The notes beneath the pieces are model-generated. The model had not been told where the DNA came from, did no database searches, and saw only the letters and a list, made by a program, of their open reading frames with translations. From Caulobacteraceae bacterium (GTDB taxonomy: Bacteria; Pseudomonadota; Alphaproteobacteria; Caulobacterales; Caulobacteraceae): a stretch of 14,387 nucleotides of DNA. Where the stretch lies: positions 1-14,387 of the forward strand of contig JAQGII010000393.1 of the NCBI GenBank assembly GCA_028291305.1, read 5' to 3'. The position numbers were made by a program, and so were the translations under genes. This document shows, piece by piece, positions 7,147-14,387 of this stretch; positions within the stretch are counted from its first letter, which is position 1, and every line of letters starts with the position of its first letter.

Positions 7147-8496
7147 ATGACCCGACGCGCCGCCGTGATCCTGGCCGCAGGCCAAGGTACGCGCATGAAG
7201 TCGCCCACGCCCAAGGTGCTGCACAAGGTGGGCGGCCGGGCCATGCTGGACCGCGCCATCGATGCGGCGCAGGAGCTCGGCTGCGACACCATCGTGGTGG
7301 TGGTGGGCGAACACAGCCCCGCCGTCGGCGAGCATGTGAAGGCGCGCCTGGGCCAGGGCGCCATCGCGGTGCAGCACCCGCCGCTGGGCACCGCCCACGC
7401 GGTGCTGGCGGCCAAGGACGCGCTGAAGGATTTCACGGGCGACGTGGTGATCACCTACGCCGACTGCCCGCTGCTGAGCGCGGCCACCATCGAACCCCTG
7501 TTCGACCTGCACGACACTGGAGCCGGCGTCGCCGTGCTCGGCTTCGAGGCGGCCGATCCGGGCGGCTACGGCCGGCTGATCATGGGCGAGGACGGGGCGC
7601 TGCGCCGGATCGTGGAGGCCAAGGACGCCAACGACGCCGAGCGGGCGGTGCGCTGCTGCAACTCCGGCGTCATCGCGGCCGACTGCCGGGTGCTGTTCGA
7701 CCTGCTGGCCGAGGTCGGCAACGCCAACGCCAAGGGCGAATACTACCTGACCGACGTGGTCGGGCTGGCCGTGGCGCGGGGCCTGGCGGCCAGCACCACC
7801 TTCGCGCCCGAAGAGGCGGTGCTGGGGGTCAATTCGCAGGCGGAGCTGGCCGTTGCCGAGGCCGCCTTCCAGAGCCACCGCCGCCACGCCCTGATGACCG
7901 ACGGCGTGACCATGCCGGCGCCGGACACCGTGCACCTGTCGTGGGACACCGAGATCGCGGGCGGAGCGACGATCGAGCCCTACGTCGTGTTCGGCCCCGG
8001 GGTGACGGTGGAGGCCGGCGCGACCATCCGCGCCTTCAGCCACCTGGAGAAGGCCGTCGTGCGGCCGGGCGCCGTCGTCGGCCCCTACGCCCGCCTGCGT
8101 CCGGGCGCGGACATCGGCAAGGACGCCCACATCGGCAACTTCGTCGAGGTGAAGAACGTCAAGGTGGGCGAGGGGGCCAAGGCCAACCACCTCAGCTACC
8201 TGGGCGACGGCACGGTGGGCGCGCGGGCCAACATCGGCGCCGGGACCATCTTCTGCAACTACGACGGCTTCGACAAATACGAGACCCACGTCGGGGCGGA
8301 CGCCTTCATCGGCTCGGACTCCGCCCTGGTCGCGCCGGTGACGGTGGGCGAGGGCGCCTTCACCGCGACGGGGTCGGTGATCACCGAGGACGTGGAGCCG
8401 GGCGCCCTGGCCGTCGCCCGCGGCCGCCAGGTCAACAAGCCCGGCTGGGTCGAGGCCTTCCGCACCCTGAAACGCGCCAACCGGAAGCCCAAATGA
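7147..8496 (+). CDS. glmU: Bifunctional N-acetylglucosamine-1-phosphate uridyltransferase / glucosamine-1-phosphate acetyltransferase
   Basis: Cytoplasmic enzyme of 449 aa making UDP-GlcNAc for peptidoglycan and lipopolysaccharide: it acetylates glucosamine-1-phosphate, then transfers UMP from UTP. The N-terminal pyrophosphorylase domain (about 1-230) shows [11 protein letters not shown] (9-19), GTAHA (81-85), YADCPL (104-109) and CNSG (171-174). The C-terminal left-handed beta-helix of hexapeptide repeats (about 265-430) carries the acetyltransferase site, with H348 in NHLSYLGD matching the catalytic histidine and [13 protein letters not shown] at 362-374. Length is close to the E. coli enzyme (456 aa). 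ATG 7147 is preceded by AGAGGA at 7135-7140, and the protein begins straight into the nucleotide-binding strand, so the upstream in-frame extension to 7030 is not used. Its TGA overlaps the rpiA ATG (ATGA), implying an operon with translational coupling. Confidence 0.97.
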   Translation: MTRRAAVILAAGQGTRMKSPTPKVLHKVGGRAMLDRAIDAAQELGCDTIVVVVGEHSPAVGEHVKARLGQGAIAVQHPPLGTAHAVLAAKDALKDFTGDVVITYADCPLLSAATIEPLFDLHDTGAGVAVLGFEAADPGGYGRLIMGEDGALRRIVEAKDANDAERAVRCCNSGVIAADCRVLFDLLAEVGNANAKGEYYLTDVVGLAVARGLAASTTFAPEEAVLGVNSQAELAVAEAAFQSHRRHALMTDGVTMPAPDTVHLSWDTEIAGGATIEPYVVFGPGVTVEAGATIRAFSHLEKAVVRPGAVVGPYARLRPGADIGKDAHIGNFVEVKNVKVGEGAKANHLSYLGDGTVGARANIGAGTIFCNYDGFDKYETHVGADAFIGSDSALVAPVTVGEGAFTATGSVITEDVEPGALAVARGRQVNKPGWVEAFRTLKRANRKPK

Positions 8497-9191
8497 GCGA
8501 TCTGGACAAGCAGAAGCAGATCGCCGGCGAGGCCGCCGCCAAACTGGTGGAGAGCGGCATGACCGTGGGCCTGGGCACCGGCTCGACCGCCGTCTGGTTC
8601 GTCAAGGGGCTGGGCGCGCGCGCCGCCGCTGAAGGCATGACCCTGAAGTGCGTGGCCACCTCCAAGGCCACCGCCGAACTGGCCGCTTCCGTGGGCCTCA
8701 AGGTGGTCGACCTGGACAAGGCCGGGACCATCGACCTGACGGTGGACGGCGCCGACGAGATCGGCCCCGACCTGATGCTGATCAAGGGCGGCGGCGCGGC
8801 CCTGCTGCGCGAGAAGCTGGTGTGGGAAGCCTCCCTGCGCTGCGTGGTGATCGCCGACGCCGCCAAGGCGGTGAAGACCCTGGGCCGGTTCCCCCTGCCG
8901 ATCGAGGTGGTCGCCTTCGGCCACACCACCACCGCCGGCCGCATCAACGACGCCCTGCACTGGTGCGGCATCCACGCCGAGGCCAAGCTTCGGGTCAAGG
9001 ACGGCTCGGCGGTCAAGACCGACGGCGGCAACTACATCTACGACGCGTCCTGCAGGAACATCCCCGATCCGGTCCTGCTGGCGGAGGCCCTGAAGAGCCT
9101 GACCGGCGTGGTCGAGCACGGCCTGTTCCTGGGCCTGGCGGACGAAGCGCTGGTCGGGACGGACGCGGGCGTGGAGCGGCGGAGGAGTTAA
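8493..9191 (+). CDS. rpiA: Ribose-5-phosphate isomerase A
   Basis: Interconverts ribose-5-phosphate and ribulose-5-phosphate in the non-oxidative pentose phosphate pathway; cytoplasmic, 232 aa, normal for RpiA. Family motifs are GLGTGSTA (26-33) for phosphate binding, VDGADEI (84-90), [11 protein letters not shown] (98-108, catalytic Glu at 107) and DGGNYIYD (177-184). The start ATG (8493-8495) overlaps the glmU stop, with GGAAG five bases upstream. The C-terminal seven or so residues (GVERRRS) are Arg-rich and look like simple read-through to the next stop. The stop TAA lies in a TTAA shared with the convergent TPR gene, and no terminator hairpin follows. Confidence 0.97.
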   Translation: MSDLDKQKQIAGEAAAKLVESGMTVGLGTGSTAVWFVKGLGARAAAEGMTLKCVATSKATAELAASVGLKVVDLDKAGTIDLTVDGADEIGPDLMLIKGGGAALLREKLVWEASLRCVVIADAAKAVKTLGRFPLPIEVVAFGHTTTAGRINDALHWCGIHAEAKLRVKDGSAVKTDGGNYIYDASCRNIPDPVLLAEALKSLTGVVEHGLFLGLADEALVGTDAGVERRRS

Positions 9192-11233
9192 TGGTCCGCT
9201 CGTCCGGACGAATGCCGGTCGATCAAGGCCTGGAACGCTGCGGTAATGCGCTCGACGAACGGGTTCTTGTAGGCGAATTCGCCTTCGCCTTCCGGGTGGA
9301 CGAGCATGGTGGCGTTGGCTTCGAAAACCAGCACCCGACCGTCGGGCAGAATCGAAAAATCGACGCCGGCATAGTCCAGATCCAACCGCTCGCCGATGGC
9401 CGAGACTGCGGCCATGGCGCCGTCTCCGAGGGCCGAGCGGGGATCTGCGAGGAACCGCAACTCCTCGGCCTGCCGCTCGGCGTCCCCCGGCATGCCGGCG
9501 GTGTGGTAGTGCACCAGCCACTGGTCCGCGATGGCCAGATGGTAGGGATAGGGTTTCCGGTCCACGAAGATGATCCGGTACTTGCGATACAGACCGTCGG
9601 CCGGCGATCTGAAGTCGAGGTATTCCGTAGCATATAGGCCGCCGCCGCCGCCGACCTCCTCTAGGTCCAGGGCCGTGCGGGCCAGGGTCAATCCCCGCCC
9701 TCCGTGCGATCCGATGGGCCGGATCAGCAGCGGCGCCGTCAGGCCGGCAAACCCCACAACGGCGGCGAGGTCGCGGCCGGCGAGGGCGGCGGCCTCAAAG
9801 CGCGCGACCTTCGGCATCGCGAGGCCCCCGATCCCGCTCAGTAGCGCCGGGAGAAGGTCGCGGCGGGTGCGGGCGACGCGGGCGGGGTCGTTGAGCACGC
9901 GGCGGTCGCATTGCTGGAGAAACGCCGCCACGGGGGCCTCGGTCGCGTCGGCGTAGTCGGGGTCGCCGATGATGTTGAACACCAGATCATAGGGCGGCAG
10001 TTCGGCCGCCTGACCGTCGCGGGCGTATTCGATGAACCAGTCGATCCGCGTGTAGCGGTCGAGAGGCAGCAGATATTTGTGCGGCACGTTGCCGCTGTCC
10101 GACGTGGTCAGCACCAGCACGTTGGCCCTGGCGCGTGGCGCCCTCTCAATCACCAGATTGCGCAGGCCATAGGCGGTGTCGCGGTGATGGAGGGCCTGAT
10201 CGACATCGCCCCGGTCAGCCAGGATGCCGGCGAGGTTCTGGTGGACAACGACCATGTTCGGGTCGGCAGCCAGGGCCAGGCGGCAGTGGCGCTCGGCGTT
10301 CTCCAGATCGCCGCAGCGATAGAGCACCGACCCCAGATTGGCGTGGGCCGATTTCGAGGCGGGCTCCAGCTCCGCCGCGCGCCAATAATGCTTCAGGGCC
10401 TCGTGCGTCCGGTCAAGCTCGGCATAGGCGTCGCCGAGGCCGAGATGCATCCGGGCCTGGGCGGGAGCCAGGGCCACGCCGTGTTCGAAGGCGCGCGCCG
10501 CCGCCTTGGGCTGATGCAGCACCAACAAGGCGCTTCCCCGCGCATGGCAGGCGTCGAGACAGTCCGGGTCGAGCGCCAAGGCGGTGTCGGCGGCGCCCAG
10601 CGCCGCTTCGCCATCGCCGCCGCCGATCAGGGCCAGCGCCAGACCGGCCAAGGCCGCCAGATTCGCCGGCGACCGAGCCACCGCGGCGCGATAGGCCTCG
10701 GCCGCCTCATCGATCCGGCCGGCGGCCAGGAGGATTCGGCCAAGCACCGTATGGGCGGGCGCGGGATCGGCCAGCAGGGCGATGGCCGCCCGACACACGT
10801 CGATGGCGCCGTCGAAGTCGCCGTCGTCAACAAAGCCGCGTTCGAGAAGGATGGACGCCAGATTGACCAGCGCGACCGGATGGCCGGGCTGGATGGCGAG
10901 GGCCTCGCGGTAACCGGCGATCGCCTGTTCATGCCGTCCGCGTCCATAGGTCAGATTGGCCAGGGCCACGTGCGCCTCGGCATTGCCCGGACGAACCTCG
11001 ACGAGCTGGCTGAGCAGTCGTTCGGCGACCTCCACCTGTCCCGTTTCCATATTGAACAGGCCATAGAGATAAAGCGCCGTCGGTTCGCGCGGATCCGCCT
11101 CCAGTATCCGGCGATAAAGAGATTCCGCCTCGTCGCGCTCGCCGGCCCGATGGTGATCCAGGGCTCGCTTGAGGATTTCCGCGGGATCGAGGGCGACGTC
11201 GATCGCTTCGGGGAGAGATTGAGGCGCGCGCAT
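9188..11233 (-). CDS. TPR-repeat protein with C-terminal ATP-grasp-like ligase domain
   Basis: A 681-aa cytoplasmic protein with no signal peptide or membrane segment. Residues 17-358 contain about ten TPR units of roughly 34 residues, most ending in a proline-containing turn (ADPRE, VRPGN, IQPGH, LDPDC, LEPAS, ADPNM), so this half is probably a protein-binding solenoid. A short Rossmann-like part follows (about 370-450, with PYDLVFNIIGDPDYADATEAP). Then comes an ATP-grasp-like fold resembling RimK/glutathione synthetase enzymes: LLIRPIGSHGGRG (502-514) as the glycine-rich phosphate loop, ATEYLDF (535-541), YRIIFVDRKPYPYHLAI (552-568), and the metal-binding end YAGVDFSILPDGRVLVFEAN (D625, E638, N640). 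Arg505 stands where such enzymes usually have an ATP-binding Lys. The substrate is unknown. ATG 11231-11233 lacks a clear ribosome site. It has a relaxed codon pattern compared with glmU/rpiA. A GNAT gene lies upstream on the same strand. The TPR call is secure; the ATP-grasp call rests on motif pattern. Confidence 0.85.
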   Translation of the reverse strand: MRAPQSLPEAIDVALDPAEILKRALDHHRAGERDEAESLYRRILEADPREPTALYLYGLFNMETGQVEVAERLLSQLVEVRPGNAEAHVALANLTYGRGRHEQAIAGYREALAIQPGHPVALVNLASILLERGFVDDGDFDGAIDVCRAAIALLADPAPAHTVLGRILLAAGRIDEAAEAYRAAVARSPANLAALAGLALALIGGGDGEAALGAADTALALDPDCLDACHARGSALLVLHQPKAAARAFEHGVALAPAQARMHLGLGDAYAELDRTHEALKHYWRAAELEPASKSAHANLGSVLYRCGDLENAERHCRLALAADPNMVVVHQNLAGILADRGDVDQALHHRDTAYGLRNLVIERAPRARANVLVLTTSDSGNVPHKYLLPLDRYTRIDWFIEYARDGQAAELPPYDLVFNIIGDPDYADATEAPVAAFLQQCDRRVLNDPARVARTRRDLLPALLSGIGGLAMPKVARFEAAALAGRDLAAVVGFAGLTAPLLIRPIGSHGGRGLTLARTALDLEEVGGGGGLYATEYLDFRSPADGLYRKYRIIFVDRKPYPYHLAIADQWLVHYHTAGMPGDAERQAEELRFLADPRSALGDGAMAAVSAIGERLDLDYAGVDFSILPDGRVLVFEANATMLVHPEGEGEFAYKNPFVERITAAFQALIDRHSSGRADH

Positions 11234-11523
11234 CGATCAGAATTCTACCGCGACAACAGCGGGTGCACGCACTCGGATTTGGAAGCGGACCAGCACAGAC
11301 ATTACGATGTCCTGGATATATTTGAGGCGTTGCCTGTATGTGCCGATTTATATCGCTGCCGTGTCGGCCGCGCGCCGGCCTGTAGTTGAGGCAAGCCGAG
11401 GTGTTCCACGAGACGATTTGGCGGCGCCAAATTGGCTTGATCCGCTTTCGCCGCGCCGCCTCGGCCTTCAAGACGAGCGCTGAAGGTCCGGTCGCCGGCC
11501 ATCCCAGCGAGGGGGCGTTGTCT
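11234..11523. other. Intergenic region upstream of the TPR/ATP-grasp gene
   Basis: A 290-nt gap between two - strand genes. It contains an A/T-rich island at about 11309-11356, unusual for the window, with ATATAT-like stretches and an inverted repeat CGAT-TTAT-ATCG at 11344-11355; this is the likeliest promoter/operator area for the TPR gene, though no -35/-10 pair is convincing. A 6-bp inverted repeat CCTTCA/TGAAGG (11465-11470/11481-11486) lies downstream of the GNAT stop and could fold as a weak 3' hairpin, but no T tract follows on the - strand. No gene is seen. Confidence 0.45.
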
Positions 11524-12045
11524 TCACATTCCATCAGGTCGCAGGATGGCCATGAGCGTGACGTCGTGAAATCGTCCATCCAGATAGGAGGCGCGGCGCT
11601 TGACGCCCTCCAGTTCGAAGCCGGCCTTGCGGTAGACATGGATCGCTCGGGGGTTGTCGCCGACAACCGAGAGGGCCACGCGGTCCAGGTTCAGGTCCCG
11701 CCAGCAATAGGCGAGGGCCATCTGCATGGCTTCTTGTCCGAAGCCCTGTCCCCGGTCGTCGGGACTGCCGATGAGGATGCCGATTTCGGCGCTGCGAGAC
11801 GCCGGCTGGATGTCGACGATCTGCAGATAGCCTAACAACCGCAGATCCTGCTGCCGCCGAACGGCGAAGAACACGCGCGTGGGATCGGCGCCGATGCCCG
11901 AAAACCATTGATTGAACTTGATCTGGTCCATCGGGCGGTAGGGGCCGTTGCTGCGGACAAGATCGAGGCTGTTGCACCAGTTGAACAGGACCGGGGTGTC
12001 GCCCTCTAGAAACGGCCCCAAACAGACTTTGTCACCGATGAGCAT
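11524..12045 (-). CDS. GNAT-family N-acetyltransferase (RimJ/RimL or PseH-like)
   Basis: A 173-aa acetyl-CoA-dependent N-acetyltransferase of the GNAT fold. The acetyl-CoA pyrophosphate-binding motif is RGQGFG (98-103) after strand AEIGILIG, and the C-terminal signature is NPRAIHVYRKAGFELEG (131-147), ending in the small beta strand DVTLMAIL. The short FNWCNS/QWF N-terminal part resembles the RimJ/RimL, SpeG and PseH groups, whose members acetylate protein N-termini, polyamines or amino-sugar nucleotides. The sequence does not say which. The reading frame stays open upstream, but that extension is Arg-rich shadow. ATG 12043-12045 starts directly before the first beta strand and has GGGA about eight bases upstream. 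It is on the same strand as the TPR gene, 290 nt upstream of it, and uses more A/T-ending codons (GGT, AAA, TGT, TTG, CTA, CAA) than the housekeeping neighbours. Confidence 0.88.
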   Translation of the reverse strand: MLIGDKVCLGPFLEGDTPVLFNWCNSLDLVRSNGPYRPMDQIKFNQWFSGIGADPTRVFFAVRRQQDLRLLGYLQIVDIQPASRSAEIGILIGSPDDRGQGFGQEAMQMALAYCWRDLNLDRVALSVVGDNPRAIHVYRKAGFELEGVKRRASYLDGRFHDVTLMAILRPDGM

Positions 12046-12383
12046 GCATGCCGTCCCGCCAGGTATCCGACTCCAATGGCTGGTTCGCCGCCGCTCCTGC
12101 TCGAGGAAAGGACGACGTCGGTTTCTTACATCACTGCGCCGTCGGGACGGATTTCGGCGACTGCTGGGAATGGACACATAACGACATGGCCTGGCCGATT
12201 GACATGCGGCGCGGCGCTGTGGCGCCCGCTCTCTCATCTGGGCGGCCTCCCGGCCCGAGACCCGGGTCGCGCCTGCGCCCGATGAGCGGTGTGGGGTTTG
12301 TGGTCGACTTTGATTATACGGTTCGGCATCCCATCTGAGCCCACGGCCCCGCTTGACGGCCGCGCGCAACTTCGGAGCCGTTC
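12046..12383. other. Divergent intergenic region between GNAT and gor
   Basis: A 338-nt gap that must hold promoters for both divergent genes. No good -35/-10 pair was found. Features seen are a perfect 10-bp palindrome GACCCGGGTC (12259-12268), an A/T-rich patch around 12304-12320 with TTGATTATAC-like sequence, an orphan TTGACA at 12199-12204 and TTGACGG at 12353-12359; the last is too close to the gor ATG to be its -35. Frames in this stretch look non-coding. The gor ribosome site GGAG lies at 12374-12377. Confidence 0.45.
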
Positions 12384-13766
12384 ATGGCTGAGTACGACTA
12401 CGACCTGTTCGTCATCGGCGCGGGATCGGGCGGGGTCCGCGCCGCGCGGCTCGCCGCGCTTTCGGGAAAGCGCGTGGCCGTCGCCGAGGAGGACCGGGTC
12501 GGCGGCACCTGCGTGATCCGCGGCTGCGTGCCCAAGAAGTTCATGGTCTACGCCTCGGAATTCTCCGCCATGTTCAAGGAGGCCGAGGGCTACGGCTGGT
12601 CCAAGATCGACAGCCAGTTCGACTGGAAGACCTTCCTCGCCGCCAAGGACGTGGAGATCGGCCGCCTGTCGGGCATCTACGCCTCCAACCTGGCCAAGGC
12701 CGGCGCTGACCTGGTGCATGCCAAGGCGCGGCTGGTGGACGCCCACACCATCGAGCTGGTGGGCAAGAAGAGGACGGTCACCGCCGACATCATCCTGATC
12801 GCCACCGGCGGCCGTGTGTCCATCCCGGCCGACCTGGAAGGCATCGAATACGCGATCAGCTCCAACGAGGCCTTCCACCTGGAAGAGCTGCCCAAGCGGG
12901 TGATGGTGGTGGGCGGCGGCTACATCGCCGTGGAGTTCGCCGGCATCTTCAACGGCCTGGGCGTGGACACCACCCTGGTCTACCGCGGTCCCAACATCCT
13001 GCGCGGCTTCGACGAGGACGTGCGCTCCCACGTGTCCGACGAGATGGAGAAGCGCGGCATCCGCCTGATGGTCGGCACGCAGCACGAGCGGATCGAGAAA
13101 ACCGCCACGGGCCTGGTCAACCACATGGACAACGGGGTGGACTGCGAGGCCGACGTGGTGATGTTCGCCACCGGCCGCATGCCCTATGTCGAGGGGCTGG
13201 GCCTGGACAACGCGGGGGTGCTGCTGACCGACAAGGGCGCCGTGGCGGTGGACGAATTCTCCCGCACCAACGTGCCCAACATCTATGCCGTGGGCGACGT
13301 CACCGACCGCATCAACCTGACCCCGGTGGCCATCCGCGAGGCGGTCGCCTTCGTCCAGACCGTGTTCGGCGGCAGGCCGACCAGCTTCGACCACGAGATG
13401 GTCGCCACGGCGGTGTTCTGCCAGCCGCCGGTCGGTTGCGTGGGCATGACCGAAACCGAGGCCCGGCACGCCTACAAGAAGGTCGACATCTACCTGACCC
13501 GGTTCCGGCCGATGAAGGAGGTCTTCTACGGCGGCCAGGACCGCATGCTGATGAAGCTGGTGGTGGACGGCGAGACCGACGTCATCCTCGGCTGCCACAT
13601 CGTCGGCCCCGAGGCGCCGGAGATCATCCAGATGGCCGCCGTGGCCATCAAGATGGGCGTGACCAAGGCCCAGTGGGATTCGACCTGCGCCCTGCACCCC
13701 ACCATGGCCGAGGAACTGGTGACCATGCGCGAGAAGCATGTGCCCATGGAACTGAGCATCGCCTGA
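12384..13766 (+). CDS. gor: Glutathione-disulfide reductase
   Basis: Cytoplasmic FAD flavoprotein of 460 aa that reduces oxidised glutathione with NADPH. Motifs in order: FAD-binding VIGAGSGGVRAAR (10-22), redox disulfide GGTCVIRGCVPKK (C43 and C48 in the CxxxxC spacing), second Rossmann motif VVGGGYIAVEFAG (about residues 174-186), then YRGPNILRGFDEDVR with two arginines placed as in NADPH-specific reductases. The second FAD segment is NIYAVGDVTD, and the C-terminal dimer-interface catalytic motif is HPTMAEELVTM, whose His and Glu form the acid-base pair. This combination fits glutathione reductase better than dihydrolipoamide or mercuric reductase. The ATG at 12384 has GGAG six bases upstream. 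It is divergent from the GNAT gene; the DAHP synthase follows after 59 nt with its own promoter. Confidence 0.95.
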   Translation: MAEYDYDLFVIGAGSGGVRAARLAALSGKRVAVAEEDRVGGTCVIRGCVPKKFMVYASEFSAMFKEAEGYGWSKIDSQFDWKTFLAAKDVEIGRLSGIYASNLAKAGADLVHAKARLVDAHTIELVGKKRTVTADIILIATGGRVSIPADLEGIEYAISSNEAFHLEELPKRVMVVGGGYIAVEFAGIFNGLGVDTTLVYRGPNILRGFDEDVRSHVSDEMEKRGIRLMVGTQHERIEKTATGLVNHMDNGVDCEADVVMFATGRMPYVEGLGLDNAGVLLTDKGAVAVDEFSRTNVPNIYAVGDVTDRINLTPVAIREAVAFVQTVFGGRPTSFDHEMVATAVFCQPPVGCVGMTETEARHAYKKVDIYLTRFRPMKEVFYGGQDRMLMKLVVDGETDVILGCHIVGPEAPEIIQMAAVAIKMGVTKAQWDSTCALHPTMAEELVTMREKHVPMELSIA

Positions 13767-13769
13767 TTT

Positions 13770-13798
13770 TTGCCAACAGCCGGCCTTTGAGCTAAAAG
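13770..13798 (+). promoter_or_regulatory. Promoter of the class II DAHP synthase
   Basis: TTGCCA (13770-13775), 17-nt spacer, TAAAAG (13793-13798), or TTGCCAA-N14-GCTAAAAG in the Caulobacter form, with seven of eight -10 positions matching GCTANAWC. Transcription would start near 13805, about 20 nt before the ATG. An imperfect inverted repeat, CGGC-C-TTT (13781-13788) and AAA-A-GCCG (13794-13801), covers the -10 and could be an operator or a weak 3' hairpin for gor. Confidence 0.5.
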
Positions 13799-13825
13799 CC
13801 GCGCCTCTCAATCGAGTACCCGCAG

Positions 13826-14387
13826 ATGACCGACCGCTGGACGCCCGCGTCCTGGAGAAGCAAGCCCGCCAAGCACATCCCGTCCGACTATCCGGACGCG
13901 GACGCCCTGGCGCGTGTGGAAACCGAACTGCGCCGGATGCCGCCCCTGGTTTTTGCAGGCGAGGCCCGCCGGCTGAAGGCGCTGCTCGCCGACGTGGCGG
14001 ACGGCAAGGCCTTCCTGCTGCAGGGCGGCGACTGCGCCGAAAGCTTCAAGGAATTCGCGGCCGACAACATCCGCGACACCTTCCGCCTGATCCTGCAGAT
14101 GGCCGTGGTGCTGACCTTTGCCGGCGGCAAGCCGGTGGTGAAGGTGGGCCGTATCGCCGGCCAGTTCGCCAAGCCGCGCTCGTCCGCCGTGGAAACCCAG
14201 GGCGGCGTCACCCTGCCGTCCTACCGGGGCGACAACATCAACGGCATGGGCTTCAATGAGGCCGAGCGCATCCCCGATCCCGAGCGGCTGCTGAAGGCCT
14301 ATGGCCAGTCGGCGTCGACGCTGAACCTGCTGCGCGCCTTCGCCAGCGGCGGCTACGCCGACCTCAACAACATCCACCGCTGGACCC
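13826..14387 (+). CDS. Class II 3-deoxy-D-arabino-heptulosonate 7-phosphate synthase (3' truncated by window edge)
   Basis: First enzyme of the shikimate pathway: condenses phosphoenolpyruvate and erythrose-4-phosphate to DAHP, in the cytoplasm, with a divalent metal. The first 187 residues are visible and open at the right edge; the family is usually about 450 aa. The N-terminus [22 protein letters not shown] and the segment [10 protein letters not shown] are typical of the class II (plant/mycobacterial AroG) type. [11 protein letters not shown] (64-74) carries the metal-binding Cys70, and [15 protein letters not shown] (105-119) supplies phosphate-binding Arg/Lys. [14 protein letters not shown] and [20 protein letters not shown] follow. 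The ATG at 13826 has only a weak ribosome site (GAG at 13814-13816), but no better start exists before the conserved N-terminus. It lacks the extra N-terminal tail of the mycobacterial enzyme. It lies 59 nt downstream of gor with its own promoter. Confidence 0.95.
   Translation, partial: MTDRWTPASWRSKPAKHIPSDYPDADALARVETELRRMPPLVFAGEARRLKALLADVADGKAFLLQGGDCAESFKEFAADNIRDTFRLILQMAVVLTFAGGKPVVKVGRIAGQFAKPRSSAVETQGGVTLPSYRGDNINGMGFNEAERIPDPERLLKAYGQSASTLNLLRAFASGGYADLNNIHRWT

Noticed and set aside
9911..11389. 492-aa + strand frame opposite the TPR gene
   Set aside because: The - strand frame shows regular TPR repeats with the expected motif spacing; the + frame is its mirror and has no family features.
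12199..12204. TTGACA as a promoter for gor
   Set aside because: No -10 at 15-19 nt; the following sequence is GC-only.
12048..12338. 96-aa + strand frame between GNAT and gor
   Set aside because: No ribosome site, no recognisable domain, and it fills the region needed for divergent promoters.
12353..12359. TTGACGG, a perfect -35 match before gor
   Set aside because: Only 24 nt from the gor ATG, so a -10 and start would fall in or at the coding region, and no -10 sequence follows.

Overview
The window is GC-rich DNA from an alphaproteobacterium, most likely a member of the Caulobacterales (Caulobacter/Phenylobacterium type). This is inferred from strong G/C bias at third codon positions, large TonB-dependent receptors, a class II DAHP synthase, and promoters that fit the Caulobacter housekeeping pattern TTGACGS-N(10-14)-GCTANAWC. 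The genus cannot be fixed from the sequence alone.

Layout. Positions 1-6113 hold two tandem paralogous TonB-dependent outer-membrane receptors on the + strand. The first is cut by the window's left edge. Each is followed by its own hairpin-plus-T-tract terminator, and a 718-nt non-coding gap with a candidate promoter, operator-like repeat and leader hairpin separates them. A tRNA-Val(CAC) with encoded CCA and a good promoter lies at 6139-6261. A HAD-family phosphoglycolate phosphatase (- strand) then faces away from glmU (+), and glmU overlaps rpiA by ATGA. Next is a two-gene block on the - strand: a 681-aa protein with ten TPR repeats joined to an ATP-grasp-like ligase domain (9188-11233), and a GNAT acetyltransferase (11524-12045). 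The window closes with glutathione reductase gor (+, 12384-13766) and the 5' part of a class II DAHP synthase (+, 13826 to the right edge).

How the genes fit together. The core genes are housekeeping: sugar-nucleotide supply for the envelope (glmU), the pentose phosphate pathway (rpiA), glycolate phosphate salvage (gph), thiol redox (gor) and aromatic biosynthesis (DAHP synthase). The tandem receptors import an unidentified substrate across the outer membrane. They keep six matching cysteines and diverge mainly in short stretches. The TPR/ATP-grasp and GNAT genes look like an accessory insertion between rpiA and gor: they lie on the opposite strand, use more A/T-ending codons, and lack the promoter pattern seen for their neighbours. 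The TPR-ATP-grasp protein is the least explained gene here and the best candidate for an undescribed peptide- or small-molecule-ligating activity. I saw no CRISPR array, insertion sequence, prophage gene or recognisable riboswitch.
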